Assembly (NCBI RefSeq): GCF_016907795.1
Contig: NZ_JAFBCR010000001.1
Span: forward strand, 2,418,001 to 2,482,000
Length of the DNA stretch: 64,000 nucleotides
Direction of reading: 5' to 3'
From: Kocuria palustris
GTDB taxonomy: Bacteria; Actinomycetota; Actinomycetes; Actinomycetales; Micrococcaceae
The notes below the pieces were generated by a model. That model was not told the DNA's origin. It did no database searches and saw only the letters and a program-made list of their open reading frames with translations. The first letter of the stretch is position 1. Every line of letters starts with the position of its first letter. Made by a program: the position numbers and the translations under genes. This document shows positions 1-8,811 of the stretch, piece by piece.

Positions 1-738
1 GGCGCCGAGCAGCACGCGCTCGCCCAGGCGGATGCGCTGCTTGCCGCCGCCGGAGAGCGTGCCCATGATCGAGGCGCCGCCGCCGATGTCGGTGTGATCC
101 CCCACGACCACGCCGGCGGAGATGCGGCCCTCGACCATGGCGGAGCCGAGCGTGCCGGCGTTGAAGTTCACGAAGCCCTCATGCATGACGGTGGTGCCCT
201 CGGCCAGGTGGGCGCCCAGGCGCACGCGGTCGGCGTCGCCGATGCGCACGCCGGAGGGCACGACGTAGTCGACCATGCGCGGGAACTTGTCCACGGATAG
301 CACGCTGACGTGACCGGTGGAGCGCATGCGCAGGCGGGCCAGGTTCAGCTCCTCGGCCAGCACGGGGCCACGGTCGGTCCAGGCCACGTTGGCCAGCAGG
401 CCGAACACGCCGTCCAGGTTGATCGAGTGGGGCTGCACCAGGCGGTGGGAGAGCAGGTGCAGGCGCAGGTAGACGTCGGCGGCATCGACCGGAGCGGCAT
501 CCAGGTCGATCACGCGGTCCACGACCTCGACCGTGACATTGCGATCGGCATCCGGCAGCGCGGAACGGCGGAGGTCGCCATCGAGCGAGCGGTCGGGCTC
601 CTGGCCCAGGACGGGGGCCGGGTACCAGACGTCCAGGATCGTCCCGGCGCGGGGGCCCTCGGCGACGACGCTGGCCAGGCCGATGCCGGCGGCGTGTCGT
701 TCGGTGGTGGTGCTGGAGGCAGTGGTCTCGGAAGTCAT
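1..738 (-). CDS. dapD: Tetrahydrodipicolinate N-succinyltransferase, 3' end cut by window edge
   Basis: Transfers succinate from succinyl-CoA to tetrahydrodipicolinate in the succinylase branch of lysine and diaminopimelate synthesis in the cytoplasm. The first 246 codons are present and the C-terminus lies left of the window. From about residue 164 the protein shows hexapeptide-type repeats of a left-handed beta helix ('[18 protein letters not shown]', '[18 protein letters not shown]'), and the NFNAGTLG stretch (191-198) is typical of actinobacterial DapD. The N-terminal domain ('[16 protein letters not shown]', 105-120) also fits. The ATG at 738 has no clear Shine-Dalgarno but has TAGGAT six bases upstream, so the message is probably leaderless. 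It diverges from dapE, which acts one step later but one. Family assignment is secure; total length is unknown. Confidence 0.95.
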   Translation of the reverse strand, partial: MTSETTASSTTTERHAAGIGLASVVAEGPRAGTILDVWYPAPVLGQEPDRSLDGDLRRSALPDADRNVTVEVVDRVIDLDAAPVDAADVYLRLHLLSHRLVQPHSINLDGVFGLLANVAWTDRGPVLAEELNLARLRMRSTGHVSVLSVDKFPRMVDYVVPSGVRIGDADRVRLGAHLAEGTTVMHEGFVNFNAGTLGSAMVEGRISAGVVVGDHTDIGGGASIMGTLSGGGKQRIRLGERVLLGA

Positions 739-744
739 GGCTCC

Positions 745-750
745 ATCCTA
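745..750 (-). promoter_or_regulatory. Predicted -10 box (TAGGAT) of dapD
   Basis: TAGGAT on the minus strand ends six bases before the dapD ATG, which would place the transcription start at or near the start codon. No recognisable -35 hexamer is seen. The assignment rests on the same spacing recurring at many genes in this window. Confidence 0.4.
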
Positions 751-778
751 CGATCCGGGCGCCGCTCGGGCCCCTGGA

Positions 779-784
779 TAGGGT
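779..784 (+). promoter_or_regulatory. Predicted -10 box (TAGGGT) of dapE
   Basis: TAGGGT lies seven bases before the dapE ATG at 792 and overlaps the alternative GTG at 783. If it is the -10 box, only the ATG at 792 is usable as a leaderless start. Confidence 0.4.
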
Positions 785-791
785 GGAGGTC

Positions 792-1916
792 ATGTCGAGC
801 TCCGAATCGCCCTCCACCGACCGCACCCCCTCCGGCCTGGACCTGCGCGCCGATCCCGCCGAGCTGACGGCCGCGCTGATCGACGTCGAGTCCGTCTCCG
901 ATCACGAGACGCCGCTGGCGGACCTGGTCGAGAATGCCCTGCGCGGCCTGGAGCACCTGAGCGTGCATCGCGACGGCGATGCGATCATCGCCCGCACCGA
1001 GCTGGGCCGGGCCGAACGCGTCGTGTTGGCAGGTCACCTGGACACGGTGCCGCTGCCCACCGCCGCGGGTTCGCGCGGGACGGTGCCCTCGAGCTGGGAG
1101 GACCACGACGGCGATCTCACGCTCTACGGCCGCGGCGCCACCGACATGAAGGGCGGGGTGGCCGTGCAGCTCGGCCTGGCAGCCGAGCTCACGGAGCCGA
1201 GCCGGGACATCACCTACGTCTTCTACGACCACGAGGAGGTCGACTCGGCCAAGTCCGGGCTGGCCCGTCTGGAGCGCAGCGTCCCGGACCTGCTGCAGGC
1301 GGACTTCGCGGTGCTGCTCGAGCCCACCGACGGCACGGTCGAGGGCGGCTGCAACGGCACGCTGCGCTTCGTGATCGCCCCGCAGGGACTGGCCGCGCAC
1401 TCGGGCCGGGCCTGGCGCGGGGACAACGCGATCCACAAGCTCGCCGACGTGCTGTCCGTGCTGGCCGACTACGAGCCGGCCACGATCGAGGTCGAGGGGC
1501 TGGCGTACCGGGAGGGGCTCAACGCGATCCGCATCAGCGGGGGCACCGCGGGCAATGTGATCCCGGACGCGGCCTCGGTCGAGATCAACTACCGCTTTGC
1601 CCCGGACAAGACCCTCGAGCAGGCCCAGCAGCACTGCCGGGAGCTGTTCCCGGGCCATGAGCTGGAGTTCGTGGACCTCTCCCCGGCGGCACGCCCCGGG
1701 CTGGACCGGGCGTCCGCGGCGGCTTTCGTGGCAGCCGTCGGGCAGGAGCCCAAGCCCAAATACGGCTGGACCGACGTGGCCCGCTTCTCGGCCATGGGCG
1801 TGCCGGCCGTGAACTTCGGCCCCGGAGACGCCCTGCTGGCCCACACGGACGACGAGCATGTCTCGGCCGAGGCGATCCGTCAGTGCCGCCGGGTCCTGCT
1901 GAGCTGGCTGTCCTAG
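792..1916 (+). CDS. dapE: Succinyl-diaminopimelate desuccinylase (M20 family)
   Basis: Hydrolyses N-succinyl-LL-diaminopimelate to LL-DAP and succinate, a di-zinc M20 metallohydrolase of the lysine/peptidoglycan precursor pathway. The 374-residue product shows the M20 metal ligands in order: H82 and the following D84 in 'GHLDTVPL', D118 in 'GRGATDMKGG', and E148/E149 in 'DHEEVDS'. The lid-domain motif 'EGGCNGTLRF' and C-terminal 'HTDDEHVS' fit DapE. A GTG at 783 is in frame, but the ATG at 792 was chosen because the sequence just before it is purine-rich (GGTGGAGG) and a TANNNT box ends seven bases upstream. It is divergent from dapD, so the two succinylase-branch genes flank one 53-bp control region. 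Confidence 0.95.
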   Translation: MSSSESPSTDRTPSGLDLRADPAELTAALIDVESVSDHETPLADLVENALRGLEHLSVHRDGDAIIARTELGRAERVVLAGHLDTVPLPTAAGSRGTVPSSWEDHDGDLTLYGRGATDMKGGVAVQLGLAAELTEPSRDITYVFYDHEEVDSAKSGLARLERSVPDLLQADFAVLLEPTDGTVEGGCNGTLRFVIAPQGLAAHSGRAWRGDNAIHKLADVLSVLADYEPATIEVEGLAYREGLNAIRISGGTAGNVIPDAASVEINYRFAPDKTLEQAQQHCRELFPGHELEFVDLSPAARPGLDRASAAAFVAAVGQEPKPKYGWTDVARFSAMGVPAVNFGPGDALLAHTDDEHVSAEAIRQCRRVLLSWLS

Positions 1917-1920
1917 GGCA

Positions 1921-1926
1921 TAGCCT
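1921..1926 (+). promoter_or_regulatory. Predicted -10 box (TAGCCT) of the LOG-family gene
   Basis: TAGCCT ends six bases before the ATG at 1933, immediately after the dapE stop. It suggests that the LOG gene has its own leaderless transcript rather than depending only on dapE read-through. Confidence 0.35.
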
Positions 1927-1932
1927 GGGGTC

Positions 1933-2864
<932 letters not shown>

Positions 2865-2868
<4 letters not shown>

Positions 2869-3122
2869 GCGCTCCGGTCATGGCGATGGTGCTCAGCCTC
2901 CTGCTCGTCGCGGCGGGAACCGCCGCGGCGGTGCGGCAGCTGGGGCGTTCGGGGGTCGCTGAGCCCTCTTCCGGTCCCTCGGCCGCAGCGCCCGTGCACT
3001 GGACGCGCCGAGGCCGCAGCGAGGTCTGGGCACCGGCACGGGCGCGAGCGGCTCGCACCTCCGGCGGGCCGCGATCCGGGCGGTCAGCCGGCGCGGCGCG
3101 CGTCCCCGGGGTATACCGGTGA
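2865..3122 (+). CDS. Small N-terminally anchored hypothetical protein
   Basis: An 85-residue ORF starting with GTG inside the stop codon of the LOG gene (GTGA overlap) and ending with the same GTGA overlap onto the next gene. This argues that it is really translated. It has one predicted membrane segment at residues 5-25 ('VMAMVLSLLLVAAGTAAAV') followed by an Arg/Ala/Ser-rich polar tail with no recognisable domain. In related actinobacteria this position often carries a membrane-anchored DivIVA-like protein (Rv1209 neighbourhood). I see no DivIVA motif here, so the ORF may be a shortened or degraded version. No function is assigned. Confidence 0.6.
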
Positions 3123-4486
3123 ACTCGGCGGGGCCGGAGGCCTCCGGCCCGCAGAACAGCTCGGAGCACGGACCAGGTCGCGAGTCGATGCGCGGCACTG
3201 TGCGCAGCACCGCTGCACAGGGCGGTTCCGCTGCGGGGACTGCCGCCGCCGACGTCCGTCCCACGCGGGTCCACTCGGCCCTGGCCGGCTGGGCCGGCGA
3301 GGCCGGTGCTCGGCTGGCTCGTCAGCCGCTGTGGCTGCAGGTCCTTCTGCTCTGGGCGGTGGCCCGAGCCTGGTCGGCTCTCGTGCTGATCGTGATCGAC
3401 CGGCAGGCCCCGGACGGTCCGTGGGGCGAGACTCCGCTGGGCTACTTCGCCACGGCCGGTATCTGGGACGGCGAGTGGTACCAGCGCATCCACGACGACG
3501 GTTATCCCACGCAGATCCCTCGCGACCGGACCGGCAGCGCCGAGGAGAACGCCTGGGCCTTCTACCCGGTGTTCCCCCTGCTGGTCCGCGGGATCACGAA
3601 CCTGACGGGGGCGTCGTGGTCGATCGTCGCGCCCCTGGTCTCCTTGGCCGCGAGCTTCGCCGCGGCCCTGACGATCGCGGCGCTGTTCCGTCGTCTGCTC
3701 GGGCAGCGCGATGCCCTATGGGCGCTGGCGGTGGTGGGCCTGTGCGCCGTCTCGCCGATCCTGCAGACGGCCTACGCGGAGTCGCTGCATCTGGCGCTGC
3801 TGGCGCTGTCGCTGCTGCTCGTGCTGCAGAGGCGCAGCGCCCTGGCCGCCGTCGCCATCCTGGTCATGTGCCTCTCGCGTCCGGCCGGGGTGCCTTTCGC
3901 CGCGGCGCTCGGCATCGTCTGGGCCCTCCGCGCCGTGCGCGTGCTGACGGAACGGGGGCCGGGCGGGCTCGGCCAGGTCCTGGACCGCTGGTTCTGGCTG
4001 GCCCTGTGGGCCTGTGCCTGCGCGCTGGCCTGGCCGGCGATCGCGTGGCTGGCCACGGGGGAGCCGCGCGCGTACACGGACACCGAGACCGCATGGCGCG
4101 GCACCTCGCTGGTGCCGCTCGAGCCCTGGGCGGTCTTGGGCGCTCAGCTGCTCGGGGAGGGCTGGGGGTGGCTGTTCGTGCTGGTCCTGGTGGTGCTGTG
4201 GGTGCTGCTGATGACCACGACCGCGGTGCGCCGCACCCTGCCGCTGGGCCTGCAGGTGTGGGTCCACGCCTATGCCGTCTACCTCCTGCTCTTCCTGCAC
4301 CCCCAGTCCTCCACGCCGCGCCTGCTGCTGCCGCTGTTCGTGCTGGCCGCGCCGCTGGTCGCGGTGAGCGAGTCGAGGGCCTACCGGTGGGGCCTGGTGG
4401 TGGTCTGCGCGCTGTCGCAGATCGTGTGGGTCGGGGTGCTGTGGCAGTGGTCGCCGCTGCCGCAGGGCGGCGACTATCCGCCGTGA
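3119..4486 (+). CDS. PIG-V-like GT-C membrane mannosyltransferase family protein
   Basis: A 455-residue polytopic membrane protein with a polar N-terminal region (about 70 residues) and roughly eight to ten hydrophobic segments. The loop after the first membrane span carries 'IWDGEWYQRIHDDGYP' (115-130), the acidic DGxWY..I...GYP signature of the GPI-mannosyltransferase-2/PIG-V family (COG5542). By family analogy it would transfer a sugar from a polyprenyl-phosphate donor on the outer face of the membrane, perhaps to a lipoglycan or secreted protein. It is translationally coupled to the preceding small ORF (GTGA overlap at 3119). The acceptor cannot be read from sequence. Confidence 0.75.
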   Translation: MNSAGPEASGPQNSSEHGPGRESMRGTVRSTAAQGGSAAGTAAADVRPTRVHSALAGWAGEAGARLARQPLWLQVLLLWAVARAWSALVLIVIDRQAPDGPWGETPLGYFATAGIWDGEWYQRIHDDGYPTQIPRDRTGSAEENAWAFYPVFPLLVRGITNLTGASWSIVAPLVSLAASFAAALTIAALFRRLLGQRDALWALAVVGLCAVSPILQTAYAESLHLALLALSLLLVLQRRSALAAVAILVMCLSRPAGVPFAAALGIVWALRAVRVLTERGPGGLGQVLDRWFWLALWACACALAWPAIAWLATGEPRAYTDTETAWRGTSLVPLEPWAVLGAQLLGEGWGWLFVLVLVVLWVLLMTTTAVRRTLPLGLQVWVHAYAVYLLLFLHPQSSTPRLLLPLFVLAAPLVAVSESRAYRWGLVVVCALSQIVWVGVLWQWSPLPQGGDYPP

Positions 4487-4533
4487 TCGGGGACCCCTGG
4501 AGACCCCCGCCACGCCTCGTGTGACGCATCCGA

Positions 4534-4539
4534 TATGAT
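4534..4539 (+). promoter_or_regulatory. Predicted -10 box (TATGAT) before the DUF3117 gene
   Basis: TATGAT lies 42 bases upstream of the DUF3117 start, in the gap after the PIG-V-like gene. There is no convincing -35 hexamer 17 bases further up. It would give a short leader that contains the AGGAG ribosome site at 4567-4571. Confidence 0.4.
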
Positions 4540-4581
4540 GGATGCTGGAAGAACGTGCCGACGGACAGGAGATCGAGTTCC

Positions 4582-4749
4582 ATGGCGGCTATGAAGCCCA
4601 GGACCGGTGATGGCCCTATGGAGGTCACCAAGGAGGGTCGCAGCCTCATCATGCGCGTGCCCCTGGAAGGCGGCGGTCGTCTCGTCGTCGAGCTCAAGGC
4701 CGATGAGGCCGCAGAGCTGAAGGGCTGCCTCGAAGGCGTCACCGGCTGA
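4582..4749 (+). CDS. DUF3117 domain protein
   Basis: A 55-residue protein, 'MAAMKPRTGDGPMEVTKEG' followed by 'MRVPLEGGGRLVVELKADEA', matching the very conserved actinobacterial DUF3117 family (Rv1211 in M. tuberculosis). Function is unknown. The start is the ATG at 4582, preceded by AGGAG ten bases away; the longer in-frame ORF from 4555 adds only non-conserved residues. It is flanked by its own predicted promoter and a strong terminator, so it is probably a monocistronic, well-expressed gene. Confidence 0.92.
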   Translation: MAAMKPRTGDGPMEVTKEGRSLIMRVPLEGGGRLVVELKADEAAELKGCLEGVTG

Positions 4750-4768
4750 CAACCCCACGAGCATCGAC

Positions 4769-4805
4769 AAGGACCCCCGCACCCAACCAGGGTGCGGGGG
4801 TCCTT
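4769..4805. terminator. Strong bidirectional hairpin terminator
   Basis: A perfect 16-bp stem (AAGGACCCCCGCACCC paired with its complement) around a 5-nt AACCA loop, placed between the convergent DUF3117 and O-methyltransferase genes. It reads AAGG at one foot and CCTT at the other and can serve both strands. Confidence 0.85.
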
Positions 4806-4821
4806 CCCATGGGGGCCCGCC

Positions 4822-5451
4822 TCAGCGGCGCACGGCCACGAACAGCCCGGATCCCGGAGTGAGGATGGCGGACACGAAGCGCTCGTCCTCGCGCAGCATG
4901 CGGTGGATCTCGCGGTGCACGCGGGTGGAGTCCTGGCGCTGCACGGGATCCGGCACGCGGTCCTGATCGAGGGCGTCCTGGACGATCAGGGTGCCGCCGC
5001 GGCGCAGCAGGCGCACGGCCTCGTCCACGTAGAGCAGGGTGTTCGACGGCTCCGCGTCGAGGAAGACCAGATCGTAGGACGCGGAGCTCAGCCGCGGCAG
5101 CACGAGCGAGGCGCGCCCGGAGATGGTGCGCACGCGCGGCTGCGTGCCGATCTCGCGGAAGGTCTCGCGGGCCGCGCGCAGGGCCCGGATGTCCGTGTCG
5201 ATGGTGGTGAGCACCGAATCCTCCGGCATGCCGCGCAGCAGCGCGGCACCCGAGACGCCGGCTCCCGTGCCGACCTCGACGGCCGCCCGGGGCTGACCGG
5301 CGGCGGCCAGGACCGTGAGCGTGGCGGCCACCGCGGGGGTGACCGGACGCAGTCGCAGGGCCATGGAGCGCTCGCGGGCCCGCAGCAGAACGTCGTCCTC
5401 CTGCGGATAGGCCTCGGCGTAGGCCCAGCTGGTCGCCTTGCCGCTGCTCAT
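4822..5451 (-). CDS. SAM-dependent O-methyltransferase
   Basis: A 209-residue class I methyltransferase with the SAM motif 'EVGTGAGVSG' (59-68) and the following acidic strand 'TTIDTDIRAL'. 'SYDLVFLDAEPSNTLLYVDEA' carries motif II and the DAEP metal/substrate region of the catechol-type O-methyltransferase family. It corresponds in position to Rv1220c, which normally precedes sigE. The ATG at 5451 is the first conserved start; the frame stays open upstream to 5886 but the extra residues are unconserved Arg-rich sequence. Substrate unknown. It is transcribed towards the terminator shared with DUF3117. Confidence 0.85.
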   Translation of the reverse strand: MSSGKATSWAYAEAYPQEDDVLLRARERSMALRLRPVTPAVAATLTVLAAAGQPRAAVEVGTGAGVSGAALLRGMPEDSVLTTIDTDIRALRAARETFREIGTQPRVRTISGRASLVLPRLSSASYDLVFLDAEPSNTLLYVDEAVRLLRRGGTLIVQDALDQDRVPDPVQRQDSTRVHREIHRMLREDERFVSAILTPGSGLFVAVRR

Positions 5452-5737
5452 CGCCACCCGCCCGTTCCTCTGCTCGGTCCTGCCCTGCTGCCTTCGCGCC
5501 GCCGATTCCGCGCGGCCCGTGATCAGGGCGCGGCGGCACCGGCTGCGCAGTGCACTTCGGGTCATCCTACCCGTCGGCCCCCGTCCGCCTGCGACGCGGG
5601 GGTCGGCGCCTCGAACGGGCCGGCAGCGGCGTCGAGGGCGAGAGCGCACACAGGATCCGTCAAGGTCCGTCTCGGATCCTTGGCCTGCACGAGCGCGACC
5701 TGCGCTCGATCCGACGCGAGCGCCCCAGGGGAGGACC

Positions 5738-6418
5738 ATGAGCTCCACGGCTCTGCCGACGTTCCTCTCCAGGGCTCGGCTCGTCACGGCCGTGGTCTCG
5801 GTGATCCTCCTGCTGCTGCTCGGCATCCTGCTGCTGGGGTGGTTCGCCGGATCGCGCTCGAGCGTGCCCTCGACTCCGGGCGCCACCGCGGCGCAGGGCT
5901 CGCCGTGGGCTCAGTCCTCGGGGCTGCTGATCTCGGAGGTCTCCGACCTCGACGTCCTGCGCTCACAGGGCTGGACGCTGCCGCTGGCCGGGATGCCCGG
6001 CTACGAGGTGCTCTCGCTGAGCGAGGACACGATCGCCGGTCAGCCCGCTGTGCGCATGCAGCTGCAGGACGCGCAGGGCCGCGATGTCCAGATCACCGAG
6101 CAGCGCGGCAGGATCGATCAGTACCACCCCACCGACGGCATCGCGGGTCTGCCGTCCACGACCACGGGTCTGGACCCGGCGGTCCTGAGCGGCACCCCGG
6201 TGCGGGTGCGCGAGGGCAGCCCGTGGCGCGCGCAGATCGTCCACGACGACGTGGTCTACACGCTGCAGAGCGAGTCCTCGGCCGCGGAGATGGTGCGCCT
6301 GATGCACCACACCGAGGCCGCGGACCGGGCCACGCTGGTGCAGCGTCCGGAGGAGACCTCCTCGCCGGGGGAGACCGTGCTCAGCGGCTGGCGGCGCATG
6401 CTCGGGATCGGGGCCTGA
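5738..6418 (+). CDS. Membrane-anchored protein resembling the outer domain of a SigE anti-sigma factor
   Basis: A 226-residue protein with a short cytoplasmic N-terminus, one membrane segment (about 14-36) and a predicted extracytoplasmic domain. The ATG at 5738 follows AGGGGAGG with good spacing. It sits exactly where sigE-rseA are found in relatives (after the O-methyltransferase, before tatB). The outer domain pattern ('GWTLPLAGMPGYEVLSLSED', then 'AGQPAVRMQLQDAQGR') recalls the C-terminal domain of Micrococcales zinc-finger anti-sigma factors as I remember them. However, the cytoplasmic HxxxCxxC zinc finger that binds the sigma factor is missing, and no sigma gene precedes it. The anti-sigma relationship is an inference; it could be an unrelated lipoprotein-like or MucB-like sensor. 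Confidence 0.5.
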   Translation: MSSTALPTFLSRARLVTAVVSVILLLLLGILLLGWFAGSRSSVPSTPGATAAQGSPWAQSSGLLISEVSDLDVLRSQGWTLPLAGMPGYEVLSLSEDTIAGQPAVRMQLQDAQGRDVQITEQRGRIDQYHPTDGIAGLPSTTTGLDPAVLSGTPVRVREGSPWRAQIVHDDVVYTLQSESSAAEMVRLMHHTEAADRATLVQRPEETSSPGETVLSGWRRMLGIGA

Positions 6419-6433
6419 GCCGGTGCACGCCCT

Positions 6434-6439
6434 GATAAT
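6434..6439 (+). promoter_or_regulatory. Predicted -10 box (GATAAT) of tatB
   Basis: GATAAT ends nine bases before the GTG start of tatB, close enough for a nearly leaderless transcript. No Shine-Dalgarno is visible before the GTG. Confidence 0.4.
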
Positions 6440-6448
6440 CTCGACGAC

Positions 6449-6886
6449 GTGTTAGGCATCAGCGGCTGGGAAGCCATCGTCCTCATCGTCCTGATCCTGC
6501 TCGTCCTGGGTCCGGAGAGGCTTCCGGAGTACGCCGAGAACCTCCGAGACCTGGTCAAGCGGGCGCGCCGCTACGCAAGCGGCGCCAAGGAGGACCTGCG
6601 CGAGACCCTCGGCCCGGAGATCGGCGACCTCGACTGGCGCAAGCTCGACCCGCGCCAGTACGACCCTCGCACGATCGTGCGCGATGCCCTGCTGGAGGCC
6701 GATCAGGAGGACTCCGCCGAGAAGCGCAAGCGCGAGCGCGAGGAGCGCGAGGCCGCGCGCGCCGAGCGCAAGCGCCGGCGGGAGGAGGAGGCGGCGGCCG
6801 CCGGCGAGGACCTCCCGGCGCAGGCCCAGCCGTTCATGCGCTTGGGCGATTCCCAGCAGGCCCCGTTCGATCCCGAGGCCACCTGA
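6449..6886 (+). CDS. tatB: Sec-independent protein translocase TatB
   Basis: A subunit of the twin-arginine translocase that recognises signal peptides at the membrane. The 145-residue product has the TatB layout: one N-terminal membrane segment (about 7-20, 'WEAIVLIVLILLVLGPERLP'), the GPERLP hinge (21-26), an amphipathic helix and a highly charged Glu/Arg-rich tail. The start is GTG, followed by a TTA leucine codon, which is unusual in such GC-rich DNA. Position matches Rv1224 downstream of the sigE-rseA-htrA block of mycobacteria, but here htrA lies elsewhere (53 kb). tatA and tatC are not in the window. Confidence 0.88.
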   Translation: MLGISGWEAIVLIVLILLVLGPERLPEYAENLRDLVKRARRYASGAKEDLRETLGPEIGDLDWRKLDPRQYDPRTIVRDALLEADQEDSAEKRKREREEREAARAERKRRREEEAAAAGEDLPAQAQPFMRLGDSQQAPFDPEAT

Positions 6887-6923
6887 GACGCAGACCTTCG
6901 TCGTGGGGAGGGCACCTGAGCGC

Positions 6924-8114
6924 TCAGCGCGGGGTGATCCCCAGGGAGCGTCCCTCCAGGCCGCGAGGGCCGTCCAGACGTGCGGCCACACCGCGCAGGA
7001 CCTGGGAGGCCGGTGCCTCCGGGTCGGACCACACGAGCGGCATTCCGGCGTCGCCGGCCTGCCGCAGGGCGATGTCCAGGGGGATCGACCCCAGCAGGGG
7101 GACGTCGTAGCCCATGCGGCGGGTGAGGGAGTCGGCGATCTGCTCGCCGCCGCCGCTGCCGAAGAGATCGAAGGACGAGCCGTCGGGCATGACCATGGCG
7201 GACATGTTCTCGATGACCCCGGAGACCGTCTGATCGGTCATGGCCGCCAGGGCCCCGGAGCGCTCGGCGATACCCGCTGCGGCCTGCTGCGGCGTGGAGA
7301 CCACCAGGACCCCCGAGCCGGGCAGCTTCTGGGCCACCGCGATCGCGACGTCGCCGGTGCCGGGCGGCAGATCCAGCAGCAGGTGGTCCAGATCGCCGAA
7401 GTGGACGTCGGCCAGGAACTGCTCGACCGCTCGGTCCAGCAGCGGTCCGCGCCACACCACCGGGTTCGCCGGATCCGTGAACATGCCGATCGAGATGGCC
7501 CGGACGCTGCCGCGACGGTGCCCGTCGGCGGCGCGGGAGGCTCCGTCCTCCGACGCGGCGGAGTCAGGGACCTCGACGACGGGCGGCAGGATCATCTCGT
7601 CGACCTTCGTGGGCCCGGCGGTGATGCCGAACAGGCCCGGGATCGAGAAGCCGTGGATATCGGCGTCGACGACGCCCACCGAGCGTCCGCGCGCGGCCAG
7701 GGCCGCGGCCAGATTGGCGGTCACCGTGGACTTGCCGACACCGCCCTTGCCGGAGGTCACCGAGTGCACTCGGGTCAGCGACGTCGGGTCCGCGAACGGG
7801 ATGGTGCGCGTGTGCCCGAGCCTGTCCTTGAGCTCCTCGCGCTGCTGCGGGGTCATGACGTCCAGCTCCACCACGGTGCGATGCACGCCGTCGACCCCGC
7901 GCACGGCCTCCGCGACGTCGGTCTCGATCGTGGAGCGCAGCGGGCAGCCGGAGATCGTGAGCAGGACCTCGACGACCGCGGTGCCGTCCGGGTCGAGCCG
8001 GGCTGCGCGCAGCATGCCCAGATCGATCAGCGGGCGGCGCAGCTCGGGGTCCTCCACGGAGGACAGGGCCGCGGCCAGGCGGGGATCGATGGGGTCCTGC
8101 TCAGTCATGGTCAC
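6924..8114 (-). CDS. mrp: Mrp/ApbC-type Fe-S cluster carrier ATPase
   Basis: A 396-residue P-loop ATPase that, in its family, binds and transfers [4Fe-4S] clusters. The N-terminus is a DUF59/MIP18 domain (about 8-95), followed by the deviant Walker A 'SGKGGVGKST' (121-130) and the ParA-like 'DADIHGFSIPGLFG' region. The family region 'ENMSAMVMPDGSSFDLFG' lacks the CxxC pair found in E. coli Mrp, as also seen in mycobacterial Mrp. The GTG at 8114 fits CGGAG five bases upstream; an ATG at 8108 is the alternative. It overlaps DUF1003, so CBS-DUF1003-mrp form one coupled minus-strand operon, the same order as Rv1232c-Rv1229c. Confidence 0.88.
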   Translation of the reverse strand: MTMTEQDPIDPRLAAALSSVEDPELRRPLIDLGMLRAARLDPDGTAVVEVLLTISGCPLRSTIETDVAEAVRGVDGVHRTVVELDVMTPQQREELKDRLGHTRTIPFADPTSLTRVHSVTSGKGGVGKSTVTANLAAALAARGRSVGVVDADIHGFSIPGLFGITAGPTKVDEMILPPVVEVPDSAASEDGASRAADGHRRGSVRAISIGMFTDPANPVVWRGPLLDRAVEQFLADVHFGDLDHLLLDLPPGTGDVAIAVAQKLPGSGVLVVSTPQQAAAGIAERSGALAAMTDQTVSGVIENMSAMVMPDGSSFDLFGSGGGEQIADSLTRRMGYDVPLLGSIPLDIALRQAGDAGMPLVWSDPEAPASQVLRGVAARLDGPRGLEGRSLGITPR

Positions 8115-8811
8115 CTGTGCTCCGAGGTCTCTCGGGATCCTCCGCCGCCGACGCCACGGCCGACGTCTGCTGGGCGCTGTGCTGCTGGGCGCTCGGTTGC
8201 TCGAGACCGGCCGAGCGGGCGGCCACGGTCTCGCCGGAGCGCTGCTTCTTGCGGCCCTTGCGCTTGCGGCTGGAGGGCTCGGGGTCTGCGTCGTCGGCGC
8301 CCTCAGGCTCGTTCAGCTCCTCGAGCAGCTCCTCGAACAGGTCGCGCAGCTCGGAGCGGACGTAGTCGCGGGTGGCGACCTCTCGCATGGACATGCGCAG
8401 GGCGGCGATCTCGCGGGTCAGGTACTCGGTGTCGGCCAGGTTCTCCTGCGTGCGCTGGCGGTCGCGCTCGGCCACGACCTTGTCGCGGTCGTCCTGGCGG
8501 TTCTGGGCCAGCAGGAGCAGGGGGGCCGCATAGGAGGCCTGCAGGGACAGCATGAGCGTGAGCAAGGTGTAGTTCAGCGCGCGCGGGTCGAACTGCATGT
8601 CCTCGGGCATGAACGTGTTCCAGCCCAGCCAGATGAACACGAAGACGGACATCCACAGCAGGAACTGCGGGGTGCCCATGAACCGGGCGAAGCCCTCCGT
8701 GAGCTGGCCGAAGGCGTCCGGGTTGGGACGCAGCCGGTTCCACATCCCGTGGCGCAGGCCGGTGGGGGTGTCCAGGCCGGCAGTGCGGCGCTCGGTGCGG
8801 CTCTCAGTCAT
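8101..8811 (-). CDS. DUF1003 family membrane protein
   Basis: A 236-residue protein with two hydrophobic segments (about 48-66 and 79-103, the latter 'NYTLLTLMLSLQASYAAPLL'), the core of DUF1003. A charged helical region containing 'QNRQDDRDKVVAERDRQ' follows, then a basic, low-complexity C-terminal tail. Function is unknown. It overlaps the CBS gene by eight bases and mrp by up to fourteen, which indicates translational coupling. The tail beyond about residue 165 (KRKGRKKQR, then Gln/Ser-rich) is not part of the conserved family. Confidence 0.85.
   Translation of the reverse strand: MTESRTERRTAGLDTPTGLRHGMWNRLRPNPDAFGQLTEGFARFMGTPQFLLWMSVFVFIWLGWNTFMPEDMQFDPRALNYTLLTLMLSLQASYAAPLLLLAQNRQDDRDKVVAERDRQRTQENLADTEYLTREIAALRMSMREVATRDYVRSELRDLFEELLEELNEPEGADDADPEPSSRKRKGRKKQRSGETVAARSAGLEQPSAQQHSAQQTSAVASAAEDPERPRSTGDHD

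Noticed and set aside
4792-6435. Plus-strand frame of 547 codons across the O-methyltransferase region
   Set aside because: Opposite a clear methyltransferase and running through a non-coding gap; composition is artefactual.
6916-6927. Perfect 12-bp palindrome CTGAGCGCTCAG at the end of mrp
   Set aside because: It has no loop and is inside the mrp 3' end; too short to call a terminator or operator.
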